The notes below the pieces were generated by a model. The model was given only the letters and a program-made list of their open reading frames with translations. It made no database searches and was not told the DNA's origin. DNA of 13,118 nt, taken from assembly GCA_019237515.1 (NCBI GenBank), contig JAFAGX010000041.1:1-13118 (forward strand), written 5' to 3'. A program made the position numbers and the translations under genes. Source of the stretch: Acidobacteriaceae bacterium (GTDB lineage Bacteria > Acidobacteriota > Terriglobia > Terriglobales > SbA1). The first letter of the stretch is position 1, and each line of letters begins with the position of its first letter. Of the stretch, positions 1 through 7,071 are shown in pieces.

Positions 1-87
1 TACGATCTCAGCCGGTGGTGCGAAAAGATGCTGATCCCGACGATCCCCATCCTGAAGCAAGCCAACGCCGAGTACGCAAAGCTGTAG
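1..87 (+). CDS. C-terminal end of an unidentified protein (5' truncated)
   Basis: Reading frame 1 is open from the first base to a TAG stop at 85-87 and gives 28 residues (ending ILKQANAEYAKL). The peptide is amphipathic and looks like a C-terminal helix, which suits the tail of a real protein, but it is too short to name a family. The rest of the gene lies left of the window. It points towards the minus-strand cupin gene, so the two are convergent with 160 bp between them. That it is coding at all is inferred from the open frame and plausible composition. Confidence 0.4.
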   Translation, partial: YDLSRWCEKMLIPTIPILKQANAEYAKL

Positions 88-123
88 CAGTAGACATTCC
101 CAATTTCCTGTTATCAGGCGATC

Positions 124-137
124 GCGCAAGCTTGCGC
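124..137. repeat. 14-bp perfect palindrome in a convergent intergenic gap
   Basis: GCGCAAGCTTGCGC is a perfect 14-bp inverted repeat with no loop. A second small inverted repeat follows at 141-154 (CTCTT, loop CGCC, AAGAG), and a T-rich stretch lies at about 169-176. The gap separates two convergent genes, so this may be part of a transcription-termination region, but the T-run is not directly behind either stem. A protein-binding site is the alternative. Confidence 0.35.
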
Positions 138-247
138 CGTCTCTTCGCCAAGAGGCGATGTTTAGCATTGTTTTTATGCCTGACGGTCCACTTGGAAGGA
201 ACGCTGTTAGTTGCTAAGGCAAATAATCCGGCATATGAAACGTGGCG

Positions 248-622
248 TCAGTTCGATGCTCCCGGTCTTGTCTTGACGCCAACATAAACCGCGTTGTACG
301 CCGTGTCACCGAGATTTTCCACCTGATGTTTGAAGGGAGGAAACCACCTGGATTCTCCGGGCTTGGCAAACACTTCCTGAGATTTTCCATTCTGGTCTGT
401 GAATCTAAGATGACCCTCAGTAAGGACAACGACAACACCTCCTGGGTGGTTATGCATACGCGATTTTTCATGCGGCCCATAATGGACGTTGACGACTTGC
501 ACCCACTCATTTTCAAAAGCCAGTTTGTAGTGTGTCGGTTCAACTTTCATAGGTTCTTGTGCCAGAGTTACGGAGACACCAACGCAGACGAATATAAGTG
601 TGAGACGTAGCTTGACTTTCAT
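248..622 (-). CDS. secreted small cupin-domain protein
   Basis: The 124-residue product starts with a signal peptide (basic MKVKLR, hydrophobic core to about residue 20, likely cleavage after SVTLA). A single cupin barrel follows. Cupin motif 1 gives H57 and H59 (MHNHPGG) and motif 2 gives H99 (FPPFKHQVEN), a likely three-His metal site. The glutamate usual in motif 1 is not seen; valines occupy that strand. The ATG at 622 is chosen because AGGAG lies 6 nt upstream; a further in-frame ATG at 643 has no such site and would spoil the signal peptide. Such small exported cupins are usually annotated only as cupin-domain proteins, so enzyme, binding protein or sensor remain possible. It is probably monocistronic, divergent from the kinase remnant and convergent with the partial gene at 1-87. 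Confidence 0.85.
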   Translation of the reverse strand: MKVKLRLTLIFVCVGVSVTLAQEPMKVEPTHYKLAFENEWVQVVNVHYGPHEKSRMHNHPGGVVVVLTEGHLRFTDQNGKSQEVFAKPGESRWFPPFKHQVENLGDTAYNAVYVGVKTRPGASN

Positions 623-690
623 CCTGTTCTCCTTTCCGAGCATTTTTATCGGCAGAGACCACCGCGACGCCTAACGCATGGTATCAGGTC

Positions 691-718
691 ATTATGTCTT
701 ATCATTGTTTACGTTCAG
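691..718 (-). promoter_or_regulatory. possible promoter of the cupin gene
   Basis: On the minus strand a -10-like CATAAT (696-691) is preceded by a 16-bp spacer and a weak -35-like CTGAAC (718-713). It would give a leader of about 60 nt before the cupin ATG at 622. The -10 matches 5 of 6 consensus bases but the -35 only 3 of 6, so this is tentative. Confidence 0.25.
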
Positions 719-837
719 GTCCACATCCAATGAGACTGCCTTCATTTCAGGAGCAGTCTGCGAGTGCGCACACTCTAATCGGAACCATTACTTACTGTCA
801 TTAACCCACGGCTGTTTGCGTCATAACATTCCGGCGA

Positions 838-1182
838 ATGGCTTCTCCCTCCCAACTCATTGGACCGACCGTCTCGCACTACCGCATTGTCGACAAAATT
901 GGCGGCGGAGGGATGGGTATCGTTTACAAGGCTGAGGAAACCGAGCTTGGCCGCTTCGTTGCGCTGAAATTCCTGCCTGATGAACTAACAAGAGACCCGC
1001 AGGCGTTGGAGCGTTTTCAGCTTCTCGACTTCGGACTGGCAAAAGTCATTCTTAAGTCAGCAAGCGGTGGGCTGAATCCCCCACGTCCAACTCGGAGTCA
1101 TGCGATCACGCTGCTGAGGCTTTTTGCCCTGCCCGCTCGGCAATGTCCAGCACCACGCGTCCGTTCACTTTGCCGGTTTTGA
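838..1182 (+). pseudogene. serine/threonine protein kinase remnant, internally deleted
   Basis: The first 60 residues are an excellent N-lobe of a bacterial Hanks-type kinase: glycine loop GGGGMG (22-27) and the beta-3 lysine K44 in [11 protein letters not shown]. At residue 61 (base about 1020) the text jumps from ALERFQ, which normally leads into the alpha-C helix, straight to LLDFGLAKV, the Mg-binding DFG segment. Roughly 90-100 residues are missing in frame, including the alpha-C glutamate, the hinge and the HRD catalytic loop. Homology stops at about residue 71 (base 1050); the frame then reads unrelated residues to a stop at 1180-1182, overlapping the 3' end of adhP on the other strand by 77 bp. 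No clear Shine-Dalgarno is seen before the ATG. The product could not phosphorylate, so I call it a pseudogene; an expressed ATP-binding micro-protein is a remote alternative. Confidence 0.75.
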
Positions 1183-2167
1183 GACGGTTGAAGGTGTCAT
1201 TGATCGACCGAAGCGGCAGTGTTTCAATTGTCGCTTTGACTTTGCCTTCGGCGGCAAACGCCAAAGCTTCCTGTAGATCCTGGCGCGTGCCTACGATCGA
1301 TCCCCGGATGGTATATCGATTCAGGACCACATCGAAAATCGCAACCGGAAATTCGCCCGGCGGTAGACCATTCAACACGCACGTTCCACCGCGCCGCAGC
1401 ATGCCGATTGCTTGCTTGAAGGCTGCGGTTGAGACCGCGGTCACCAGCACCCCGTGAGCTCCTCCGAGCTGCTTTTGGATCTCTGTTGCCGGATCCTGGG
1501 TTTTGGCGTCAATCGTGATTTCTGCTCCTAGCTTCTTTGCCAGGGACATTTTCTCCGGCCCAAGGTCGACAGCGGCAACGTGCATGCCCATTGCCTTTGC
1601 ATACTGAATGGCCACGTGGCCTAATCCACCGGCTCCTGAAATCACCACCCATTCTCCGGGCCGGGTAGCGGTTTCCTTCAAACCTTTATATGTGGTCACT
1701 CCGGCGCAAAGAATCGGAGCTGCGTCTGCAAATGAGAGCCCTTCCGGAATTCGCCCAAGATAATCGGCCTGTGCCAATGCATACTGCGCGAAGCTACCAT
1801 TCACGGAATATCCGGAATTCTTCTGCGCGAGACACAATGTCTCCCATCCGGTGCGGCAGAACTCGCAGTGACCGCAGGCGCTGTGCAGCCACGCAATACC
1901 CACGCGGTCGCCTTCTTTCACATGAGTGACCCCCGACCCCAGCGCAACCACAATGCCGGCACCTTCATGTCCAGGGATGAACGGCAGGGACGGCTTAACC
2001 GGCCAATCGCCTTCAGCGGCATGCAAATCTGTGTGACAAACTCCACTGGCAATAATTTCGACCAGCGCCTGCCCCGGACCGGGCTCGGGAACGGGAACTT
2101 CTTTCACCACTAGCGGGTCTCCGAATCTCTCGACCACTGCCGCTTGCATTGTTTTTGGAATTGCCAT
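1106..2167 (-). CDS. adhP: zinc-dependent alcohol dehydrogenase, AdhP type
   Basis: This cytoplasmic medium-chain dehydrogenase (353 residues, normal family length) should oxidise primary alcohols to aldehydes with NAD, or the reverse. The GroES-like domain carries the catalytic zinc ligands C44 (GVCHTD), H67 (GHE) and C154 (ILCAG), and the four structural-zinc cysteines C98, C101, C104 and C112. The Rossmann domain follows with GAGGLGH at 178-184. The spacing and the '[13 protein letters not shown]' style match the AdhP group (propanol-preferring, ethanol-active). The ATG at 2167 is chosen because AGGAGG lies 7 nt upstream at 2180-2175; the frame stays open to 2407, but that stretch has no homology and holds a likely operator. 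It is monocistronic, flanked by a kinase remnant downstream. A CRP/FNR-like site upstream suggests control by energy or oxygen state. Symbol assigned from family resemblance only. Confidence 0.9.
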   Translation of the reverse strand: MAIPKTMQAAVVERFGDPLVVKEVPVPEPGPGQALVEIIASGVCHTDLHAAEGDWPVKPSLPFIPGHEGAGIVVALGSGVTHVKEGDRVGIAWLHSACGHCEFCRTGWETLCLAQKNSGYSVNGSFAQYALAQADYLGRIPEGLSFADAAPILCAGVTTYKGLKETATRPGEWVVISGAGGLGHVAIQYAKAMGMHVAAVDLGPEKMSLAKKLGAEITIDAKTQDPATEIQKQLGGAHGVLVTAVSTAAFKQAIGMLRRGGTCVLNGLPPGEFPVAIFDVVLNRYTIRGSIVGTRQDLQEALAFAAEGKVKATIETLPLRSINDTFNRLKTGKVNGRVVLDIAERAGQKASAA

Positions 2168-2195
2168 CGCTCGACCTCCTGAATGAGATTTCGAG

Positions 2196-2239
2196 AATGT
2201 AATGCCGGAAGCAACCATTGAGGTGTGATGGATATCACG
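2196..2239 (-). promoter_or_regulatory. candidate adhP promoter with CRP/FNR-like operator
   Basis: TGTGATGGATATCACG at 2224-2239 fits the CRP-type pattern TGTGA-N6-TCACA in 9 of 10 defined bases. A further half-site TGTGA stands at 2246-2250. On the minus strand a -10-like TACATT lies at 2201-2196 with no recognisable -35 at 16-18 bp, which is typical of activator-dependent promoters. A start about 7 nt beyond the -10 would place the palindrome centre about 42 bp upstream, the class II activator position. The palindrome is seen directly; the promoter and its start site are inferred. No such regulator gene is in the window. Confidence 0.5.
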
Positions 2240-2505
2240 CTCAAGTGTGATGTTCTCAAGAAATACGCTGAGATAACGTCGCAAACCACGCTGAGTTCCA
2301 AAGACTGTCCAATTACGAACAGTGCCCAAATTATGGCAGCAGACAAATGTTTCTGGACACCGCGGACTGGCAGCTGACGCAGCTGCGCGTTGCAATTGAT
2401 AGTTCATCTAATTGAGATGAAAGCAGTTCTTTAATGCCATCGAGCCTAACGATCCGCTGACGAAATTGGAATCGCATATGCATACAAGTTGATAGGACTG
2501 CTGTC
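2240..2505. other. intergenic gap between divergent adhP and the glycine-zipper gene
   Basis: Between the adhP operator and the promoter region of the gene at 2540 I see no supported gene. The minus-strand frame of adhP stays open across most of it, but the residues resemble no family and no Shine-Dalgarno supports an upstream start. An 8-bp palindrome GCATATGC lies at 2474-2481. Confidence 0.5.
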
Positions 2506-2531
2506 TATAAGAGTCCGCAATATATGGGAGG
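2506..2531 (+). promoter_or_regulatory. -10-like box and ribosome binding site of the glycine-zipper gene
   Basis: TATAAG at 2506-2511 matches 5 of 6 bases of a -10 box; no good -35 sits 16-18 bp before it. GGGAGG at 2526-2531 lies 8 nt before the ATG at 2540 and fixes that start over an in-frame ATG at 2489, which precedes the -10 box and would give a non-signal N-terminus. Confidence 0.4.
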
Positions 2532-2539
2532 CGTTCATC

Positions 2540-3343
2540 ATGAATGTCAAAATTAGCGGTAAATTGCTCGTTGTTGCTGTGTGTTTGGCTGGATTGACGG
2601 CGTGGGCCGATACTTTGGAATTGAAGAACGGCAGCGTGATCAACGGTAAGTTGGTGGGCGCAACTGGGAATGAAGTCAGCTTCCAGGTCGGCTCATCAGT
2701 CCAGAAATACAATCTTGCCGATATTAATTCGATGAAGCTTGATACTGGCACTCCGACGCTTGCCACACGTTCATCAAGCTCGGCTACCGATTCGACTGGC
2801 TCAGCTTCAGTAGCGAGAGCCGCGTATGTGACGATTCCGGCAGGAACACAACTCTCGATCCGAACTATCGATACTATAGATTCAACGAAAAACCATGTGG
2901 GAGACCGTTTCCAAGCCTCTCTGGAAGAGCCGATTGTCGTCGACGGGCATGTGATGGTCGAAAAAGGGGCGGATATCTATGGACGCTTAGCGGAGGCAAA
3001 GACTTCCGGGACTTTTACCGGAAGATCTGATCTGCAACTGGAGCTGACCGGGATGGTGGTGAACGGGCAGACTATACCGCTGGTGACCGGAGAATATGAA
3101 CTGAGCGGCAAATCACGTGGTTCGAGTACTGCGAAGAGGACCGTCGGCGGCGCAGCGGTAGGATCGATTATCGGTGCTCTAGCTGGCCACGGCAAAGGAG
3201 CTGCGATTGGGGCAGGCACAGGAGCCGCGGTGGGAGCGGGTTCCGAAGTCATCACGAAGGGGGACCAGGTGAAGATTCCGAGTGAGACGCTGATTGATTT
3301 CACACTTAAGCAAGAGATATCCATTCCCGCGCAGAGAAACTAG
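2540..3343 (+). CDS. secreted glycine-zipper protein of unknown function
   Basis: The 267-residue product has three recognisable parts. A signal peptide (residues 1 to about 23, core LLVVAVCLAGLTAWA) leads into a short beta-type module, LELKNGSVINGKLVG, ending near NLADINSMKLD; this is a frequent exported motif in Acidobacteriota. After a Ser/Thr-rich linker comes a domain opening VTIPAGTQLSIRTID (about 97-195). Near residues 195-235 is a run of small residues with Gly/Ala spacing (VGGAAVGSIIGALAGHGKGAAIGAGTG in part), a glycine zipper like those of YMGG or 17-kDa-antigen proteins, which can pack against or span the outer membrane. The C-terminus (KIPSETLIDFTLKQ) is again beta-like. Role unknown; envelope structure or stress protection is a guess. 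It has its own terminator downstream, so it is probably transcribed alone. Confidence 0.8.
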   Translation: MNVKISGKLLVVAVCLAGLTAWADTLELKNGSVINGKLVGATGNEVSFQVGSSVQKYNLADINSMKLDTGTPTLATRSSSSATDSTGSASVARAAYVTIPAGTQLSIRTIDTIDSTKNHVGDRFQASLEEPIVVDGHVMVEKGADIYGRLAEAKTSGTFTGRSDLQLELTGMVVNGQTIPLVTGEYELSGKSRGSSTAKRTVGGAAVGSIIGALAGHGKGAAIGAGTGAAVGAGSEVITKGDQVKIPSETLIDFTLKQEISIPAQRN

Positions 3344-3380
3344 GAGTGTGAGGATTTGATTGCTGGTCACGTCTTCAACC

Positions 3381-3406
3381 GCTGGAAAGCGGCGGGGCGT
3401 TCCAGC
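3381..3406 (+). repeat. inverted repeat upstream of the terminator
   Basis: GCTGGAA (3381-3387) and TTCCAGC (3400-3406) form a 7-bp stem around a GC-rich 12-nt loop. There is no T-run behind it, so it is probably not a terminator by itself. It may be an RNA 3'-end stabiliser or a spacer element. Confidence 0.35.
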
Positions 3407-3426
3407 CGCGAAACCCTTTTGAATTG

Positions 3427-3459
3427 AGCACGGCGATCTTGCTCGCCGTGCTTTTTCTT
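3427..3459 (+). terminator. intrinsic (Rho-independent) terminator
   Basis: AGCACGGCGA (3427-3436) pairs perfectly with TCGCCGTGCT (3443-3452) around a 6-nt loop TCTTGC, followed by T-rich TTTTTCTT. This is a textbook terminator 84 bp after the stop of the glycine-zipper gene. It separates that gene from the HD hydrolase gene. Confidence 0.9.
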
Positions 3460-3537
3460 GGGGTTCTGTTTATCTCTCACCTTTGTGCTCACTCATTTTG
3501 GCAACACGGGCATCTATGCGTTCTGATATCCTGATTG

Positions 3538-4122
3538 ATGACCGCACCTTTAACCGACCGCTTTGACTCCGCTTTCCTGTTAACCTCCTCACTTCATCGC
3601 GAACAGCTCCGCAAAGGAACAGACATTCCGTACCTCGCGCACCTGATGGCCGTAGCGGCAATTGTGCTTGAAGCCGGTGGTGACGAAGATCTGGCGATTG
3701 CGGCATTGCTACATGATGCTGTCGAAGACCAAGGAGGCCAGCCGACACTGGAAACCATCCGGCAGAAGTTCGGTGATCGCGTTGCAGGGGTCGTTTCGGA
3801 GTGTTCCGATACTGACATTGAGCCCAAGCCACCCTGGCGCGCGAGGAAAGAAGCGTACATCGAGCATTTAGCGACGGGCTCGGCAGACGCCGTATTGGTT
3901 TCACTCGCCGACAAACTGCACAATGCGAGGACGATTTTAGCCGACTTTCGAGCAGTCGGCGATCAAGTCTGGAAGCGCTTCCGTGCGAGCAAAGCGGAGG
4001 TGCTGTGGTACTACCGTGAACTGGGAAAGGTATTTCAAGAGCGAACGGCAAGTCCGCTGACTGCAGAACTGACTCGCGTCATCGGCGAACTTGACGCCGC
4101 AGCAGCCATGCCGATGACATAA
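3538..4122 (+). CDS. stand-alone HD hydrolase, probable (p)ppGpp hydrolase (small alarmone hydrolase)
   Basis: The 194-residue cytoplasmic protein is essentially one HD domain of the RelA/SpoT hydrolase kind. Visible catalytic residues in order: H35 (PYLAHLM), H59-D60 with E63-D64 in LLHDAVEDQ (the HDxxED motif specific to the RSH group), and D125 with N129 in VSLADKLHNARTIL. No synthetase, TGS or ACT domain is present, so it should only remove pyrophosphate from (p)ppGpp, like the small alarmone hydrolases and animal MESH1; other pyrophosphate substrates such as NADPH are possible from family knowledge. The ATG at 3538 is preceded in frame by a TTG at 3535; neither has a Shine-Dalgarno, and a -10-like TGATAT at 3524-3529 would start the RNA almost at the ATG. 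It is isolated between a terminator and a convergent gene 21 bp away. Confidence 0.85.
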   Translation: MTAPLTDRFDSAFLLTSSLHREQLRKGTDIPYLAHLMAVAAIVLEAGGDEDLAIAALLHDAVEDQGGQPTLETIRQKFGDRVAGVVSECSDTDIEPKPPWRARKEAYIEHLATGSADAVLVSLADKLHNARTILADFRAVGDQVWKRFRASKAEVLWYYRELGKVFQERTASPLTAELTRVIGELDAAAAMPMT

Positions 4123-4143
4123 CTTAGTTAGCAGAGCTAGTTG

Positions 4144-5541
4144 CTACGGCGTGTTTGCCGGCCGCTTTTCTGGAGGGACGTTCTGGTTCAGCCGAAAAAA
4201 GTTATTGGGATCGTACTTTGATTTCACTGCCACCATTCTGTCCCAGTGGTCACGGTAAGCTTCGCTGACGCGAGCCTGCTCGTCGCCACTCATGAAATTC
4301 ACGTAAACCCCTGGTTTCATTGCCGGCCGCAGCTTGTCGAAGAGTTCACGGATCCACGAGATATTCGCGTAGTCATCGGATGCATCGGCCCAGTTCGCCA
4401 GCAAATTCATGATGAAGGGAGCGCTGCGGTCGCCGAAGGCCGTTTCGTCCGGGCCAACATGTGACACAGCTCCGCCGAGGTATGCGAGCTCGATGGTCGC
4501 GGAAGAAGGAATGGTTTCAACCGCCTCGATCAAGTGATCAATTGTCTGGTCATCGAGGTGGGTGAAATAGCCGGACTTTGTATAGTAGCGGCGACCGTGG
4601 GGAAAATCGGAATCTGCCATTGTTTGCAAATCGAGAAACGGTACAATGCCGATCTGCTCAGAATCCGGAGCACACAGCGACAGAGCGGGTTTAAGGTATG
4701 CGGTTACAGTATCGGGATCGCCAGTCCAGATTAAAGAATTGCTGGCAACCGGGCGCCCGCGTAGGTTGGCCGGTACCTTCGAAGTTTGCGGAGCGAGATG
4801 CAGATCAATGTTCCATTTGAGATCGAGCGGCGCGTCTGCCATGAAATCCCGCCAGCATGCAAGAAGTCGACGAATGCGAGTTTCGGGACACAAAGCCTGG
4901 GCGAGCACGACCGAAGTAAGTGGGTGCAACTTTAGCTGGAACTTGGTCACAATTCCGAAGTTGCCACCACCTCCACGCAAAGCCCAATACAAGTCGGGGT
5001 TTTCTTTTTCGTTGCAGCGCACCAGCGAACCGTCGGCGGTAACCACCTCCGCGGCCAACACGTTGTCACAGGATAATCCGAAACAGCGAGTTAGCCATCC
5101 TGTCCCTCCGCCTAAGATCAGTCCCGAGGCCCCGGTGTGGGAGACCACTCCGGCCGGGAACACGAGCCCAGCTTTCTGCGTGGCACTGTCGATCGAACCA
5201 AGAAGACAGCCACCCGCCACCGAAGCGCTGCGCTTCTCCGCATGCAATATGACGGCGCGCATTTTCGAGAGGTCAATCACTAAACCATCGCAGGTACCGA
5301 AACCTGCAAGACTATGACCACCACAGCGGACTGCGCTTACAATCTTGGCTGTCGATGCGACCCGCACGACACTGCGCACGTCATTCACATCTGCGCAACG
5401 TGCGATCAGACGCGGCGAATGCGATATCATGCCGTTCCAAATGTTGCGCGCGTCGTTGTACGCGCCGTCTCCCGGACGCAGCAGGTCACCCTTGAATTGC
5501 CGCTTCAGTGCGGCATAGATTTCTGAAATTTCATCGATCAT
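4144..5541 (-). CDS. FAD-dependent oxidoreductase, BBE / 6-hydroxynicotine-oxidase type
   Basis: At 465 residues this is a normal-length PCMH-type flavoprotein oxidase. The N-terminal FAD domain holds RCGGHS with H76, the position that binds FAD covalently in this family, then GLVIDLSKM. LILGGGTGWLTRCFGLSCDN (about 145-165) covers the flavin. The VVSHTG segment lacks the cysteine that makes a second flavin link in berberine-bridge-type enzymes, so a single covalent bond is expected. The C-terminal BBE motif is clear (YVNFMSGDEQ, then KYDPNNFFRLNQN). There is no signal peptide, so it is cytoplasmic. Substrate unknown: relatives oxidise amines, alcohols or sugars. It is last in the minus-strand cluster, 86 bp after the permease gene. 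The start has no Shine-Dalgarno; instead a 6-bp hairpin ends 3 nt before the ATG. Confidence 0.88.
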   Translation of the reverse strand: MIDEISEIYAALKRQFKGDLLRPGDGAYNDARNIWNGMISHSPRLIARCADVNDVRSVVRVASTAKIVSAVRCGGHSLAGFGTCDGLVIDLSKMRAVILHAEKRSASVAGGCLLGSIDSATQKAGLVFPAGVVSHTGASGLILGGGTGWLTRCFGLSCDNVLAAEVVTADGSLVRCNEKENPDLYWALRGGGGNFGIVTKFQLKLHPLTSVVLAQALCPETRIRRLLACWRDFMADAPLDLKWNIDLHLAPQTSKVPANLRGRPVASNSLIWTGDPDTVTAYLKPALSLCAPDSEQIGIVPFLDLQTMADSDFPHGRRYYTKSGYFTHLDDQTIDHLIEAVETIPSSATIELAYLGGAVSHVGPDETAFGDRSAPFIMNLLANWADASDDYANISWIRELFDKLRPAMKPGVYVNFMSGDEQARVSEAYRDHWDRMVAVKSKYDPNNFFRLNQNVPPEKRPANTP

Positions 5542-5544
5542 GGT

Positions 5545-5559
5545 CTTGATCGCATCAAG
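5545..5559 (-). promoter_or_regulatory. inverted repeat abutting the oxidase start codon
   Basis: CTTGATCGCATCAAG is a perfect 6-bp inverted repeat with a 3-bp centre. In the minus-strand mRNA it occupies exactly where the ribosome binding site should be, ending 3 nt before the ATG at 5541. It could fold as a hairpin that limits translation, or be an operator for an internal promoter. It resembles the FNR/DNR box TTGAT-N4-ATCAA but with one base fewer in the centre. Confidence 0.4.
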
Positions 5560-5627
5560 GCTGCTAATTTTAGCCGATCGCTTCTACTACCAGGTCTTGA
5601 GTGTCCTTGCGTGCGGATGTTGAGCGA

Positions 5628-7046
5628 CTATGCCCGGTTTCCTGCTGCCTGAGCGGGAGGCCGGGATCTCCAGTACATCAAGGAAACAACGAGCAGAAAT
5701 ACCAGAAATGCCGGAACCGCGTATTGCAGACCATCAACGTAGAACGTCGTGGCCACGATGCCCAGCAAAGCCGCAATCCCAATCCAATTGGAGAATGGAG
5801 AGAAAGCTAATCTGATGGGACGGGATCCGTAAGCTTCGGCTGGAACGGCGTTGCGTCGAAACTGAATGTGACTGAGAAGAATAACGGCCCACACGAAGAA
5901 CATTCCAGCGACGGCGACTCCGTAGAGCATCAGGAAGGCGCGGCCAGGGGCGAAGACCGCGAGAAGTATCGCCACAATCATTCCCACAGTGGAAAGCGCG
6001 AGCGCGCGGTGAGGAACTCCGTTATTGCTCAAACGCGAAACCCATCCCGGTGCGTATCCTTGACGAGAAAGAGAGAACAACATGCGCGTAGTGAGATACA
6101 GGTCCGTGTTGCAACTCGACAATGCCGCAGTGATCACCACAAGATTCATAAGGCTCGCAGCATAAGGGATTCCTACCCCTGCAAAAGCGCTCACAAAAGG
6201 ACTCCCCAGAATTCCCTTTTCGGTTCCAAGCCGGTTCCATGGAGTCATTGCGAGCATCGCAATGATTGCCAGAACATAGAAGAAAATCAGGCGGTACACA
6301 ATCGTTCGCATTGCGCGTGGGATCGACTCCGCGGGATTACGAGCCTCTCCAGCAGTAACTGCGATCACCTCCACTCCCATGTAACTGGTCAAGGTTAGCG
6401 AGAGCGATAACCACACGCCTTTAAATCCAAATGGTAAGAAACCGCGGTATCGAGTGAGATTGGCAAATCCAAATGCAGGTTTCCCGTGAAGCCCGGTTAC
6501 TACAATGAACCCAATCACGATAAAAACAACGATGGCAGTCACCTTGATCAAGGCGAACCAGTATTCAAATTCGCCAAAACGCCCGACGTGAAGGGCATTC
6601 ACTAAGACCAGCAACAAAGAAGCGATCACTACCCATATCCACTGGGGCACCTGAGGAAACCAGAATCCGAAGTAAATGGCAACCGCGGTGACCTCCGCGC
6701 CGATTGCGACGATCTGCACAAATCCGTAGGTGGAACGCACCGCGAATCCAGCCCAGCGGTTCAAATAATTTTCCGCATAGACACCAAAGGCGCCGGCGAC
6801 GGGATGAACCACAGCCATTTCTGCAACCGCGTAAGCAACGATCATGGCGATCACCGCGTCCAGCAGGTAAGCGATAATGACGCCCGGCCCGGCAAGACGT
6901 ATCGTTACGCTGCTGCCCAAGAACAGGCCGACGCCAATCGCGCCCCCGAGGGCGAGCATCGTGAGTTGTCGCTGGGTTAATCGGCGCTGGAGATTTTCGC
7001 TGTCGTCGAAAACCGGGGCAACCTGGGTTGTAGTCGGTGCGTTCAC
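5628..7046 (-). CDS. APC-superfamily amino-acid permease
   Basis: The 472-residue inner-membrane transporter has about 12 hydrophobic segments. The first carries LALGGAIGVGLFLGSS (32-46), the hallmark of the amino-acid transporter family that includes GabP, AnsP and ProY. Other family marks are VAGAFGVYAENYLNRWAGF (about 83-101) and GEARNPAESIPRAM in the loop after the sixth helix. It should import an amino acid or related amine by proton symport; the exact substrate cannot be read. The start is GTG at 7046, supported by GAGG about 7 nt upstream. It begins 25 bp after the stop of the class V PLP enzyme, so the two are almost certainly one transcript, and the oxidase gene follows on the same strand. 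This context suggests it brings in the substrate of that pair. Confidence 0.9.
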   Translation of the reverse strand: MNAPTTTQVAPVFDDSENLQRRLTQRQLTMLALGGAIGVGLFLGSSVTIRLAGPGVIIAYLLDAVIAMIVAYAVAEMAVVHPVAGAFGVYAENYLNRWAGFAVRSTYGFVQIVAIGAEVTAVAIYFGFWFPQVPQWIWVVIASLLLVLVNALHVGRFGEFEYWFALIKVTAIVVFIVIGFIVVTGLHGKPAFGFANLTRYRGFLPFGFKGVWLSLSLTLTSYMGVEVIAVTAGEARNPAESIPRAMRTIVYRLIFFYVLAIIAMLAMTPWNRLGTEKGILGSPFVSAFAGVGIPYAASLMNLVVITAALSSCNTDLYLTTRMLFSLSRQGYAPGWVSRLSNNGVPHRALALSTVGMIVAILLAVFAPGRAFLMLYGVAVAGMFFVWAVILLSHIQFRRNAVPAEAYGSRPIRLAFSPFSNWIGIAALLGIVATTFYVDGLQYAVPAFLVFLLVVSLMYWRSRPPAQAAGNRA

Positions 7047-7071
7047 TCCGGCCCTCGCGAGCTTTCGATAT

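Noticed and set aside
242..610. 122-codon plus-strand frame across the cupin gene
   Set aside because: It is antisense to a convincing cupin with signal peptide, metal histidines and ribosome site, and its own residues resemble nothing.
678..935. 85-codon plus-strand frame upstream of the kinase remnant
   Set aside because: It overlaps the kinase N-lobe in another frame, has no ribosome site and shows no protein-like pattern.
2168..2407. 80-residue N-terminal extension of the alcohol dehydrogenase
   Set aside because: The family begins at about [14 protein letters not shown] marks the ATG at 2167, and the extension has no homology and contains the CRP-like palindrome.
4646..5317. 223-codon plus-strand frame
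   Set aside because: It is a shadow of the flavoprotein oxidase gene; its residues are rich in Arg, Ser and Pro with no motif.
5545..5559. A true FNR/DNR box at the oxidase start
   Set aside because: The arms TTGAT and ATCAA are right but the centre is three bases, not four, and it lies 3 nt from the start codon, so I list it only as an inverted repeat.
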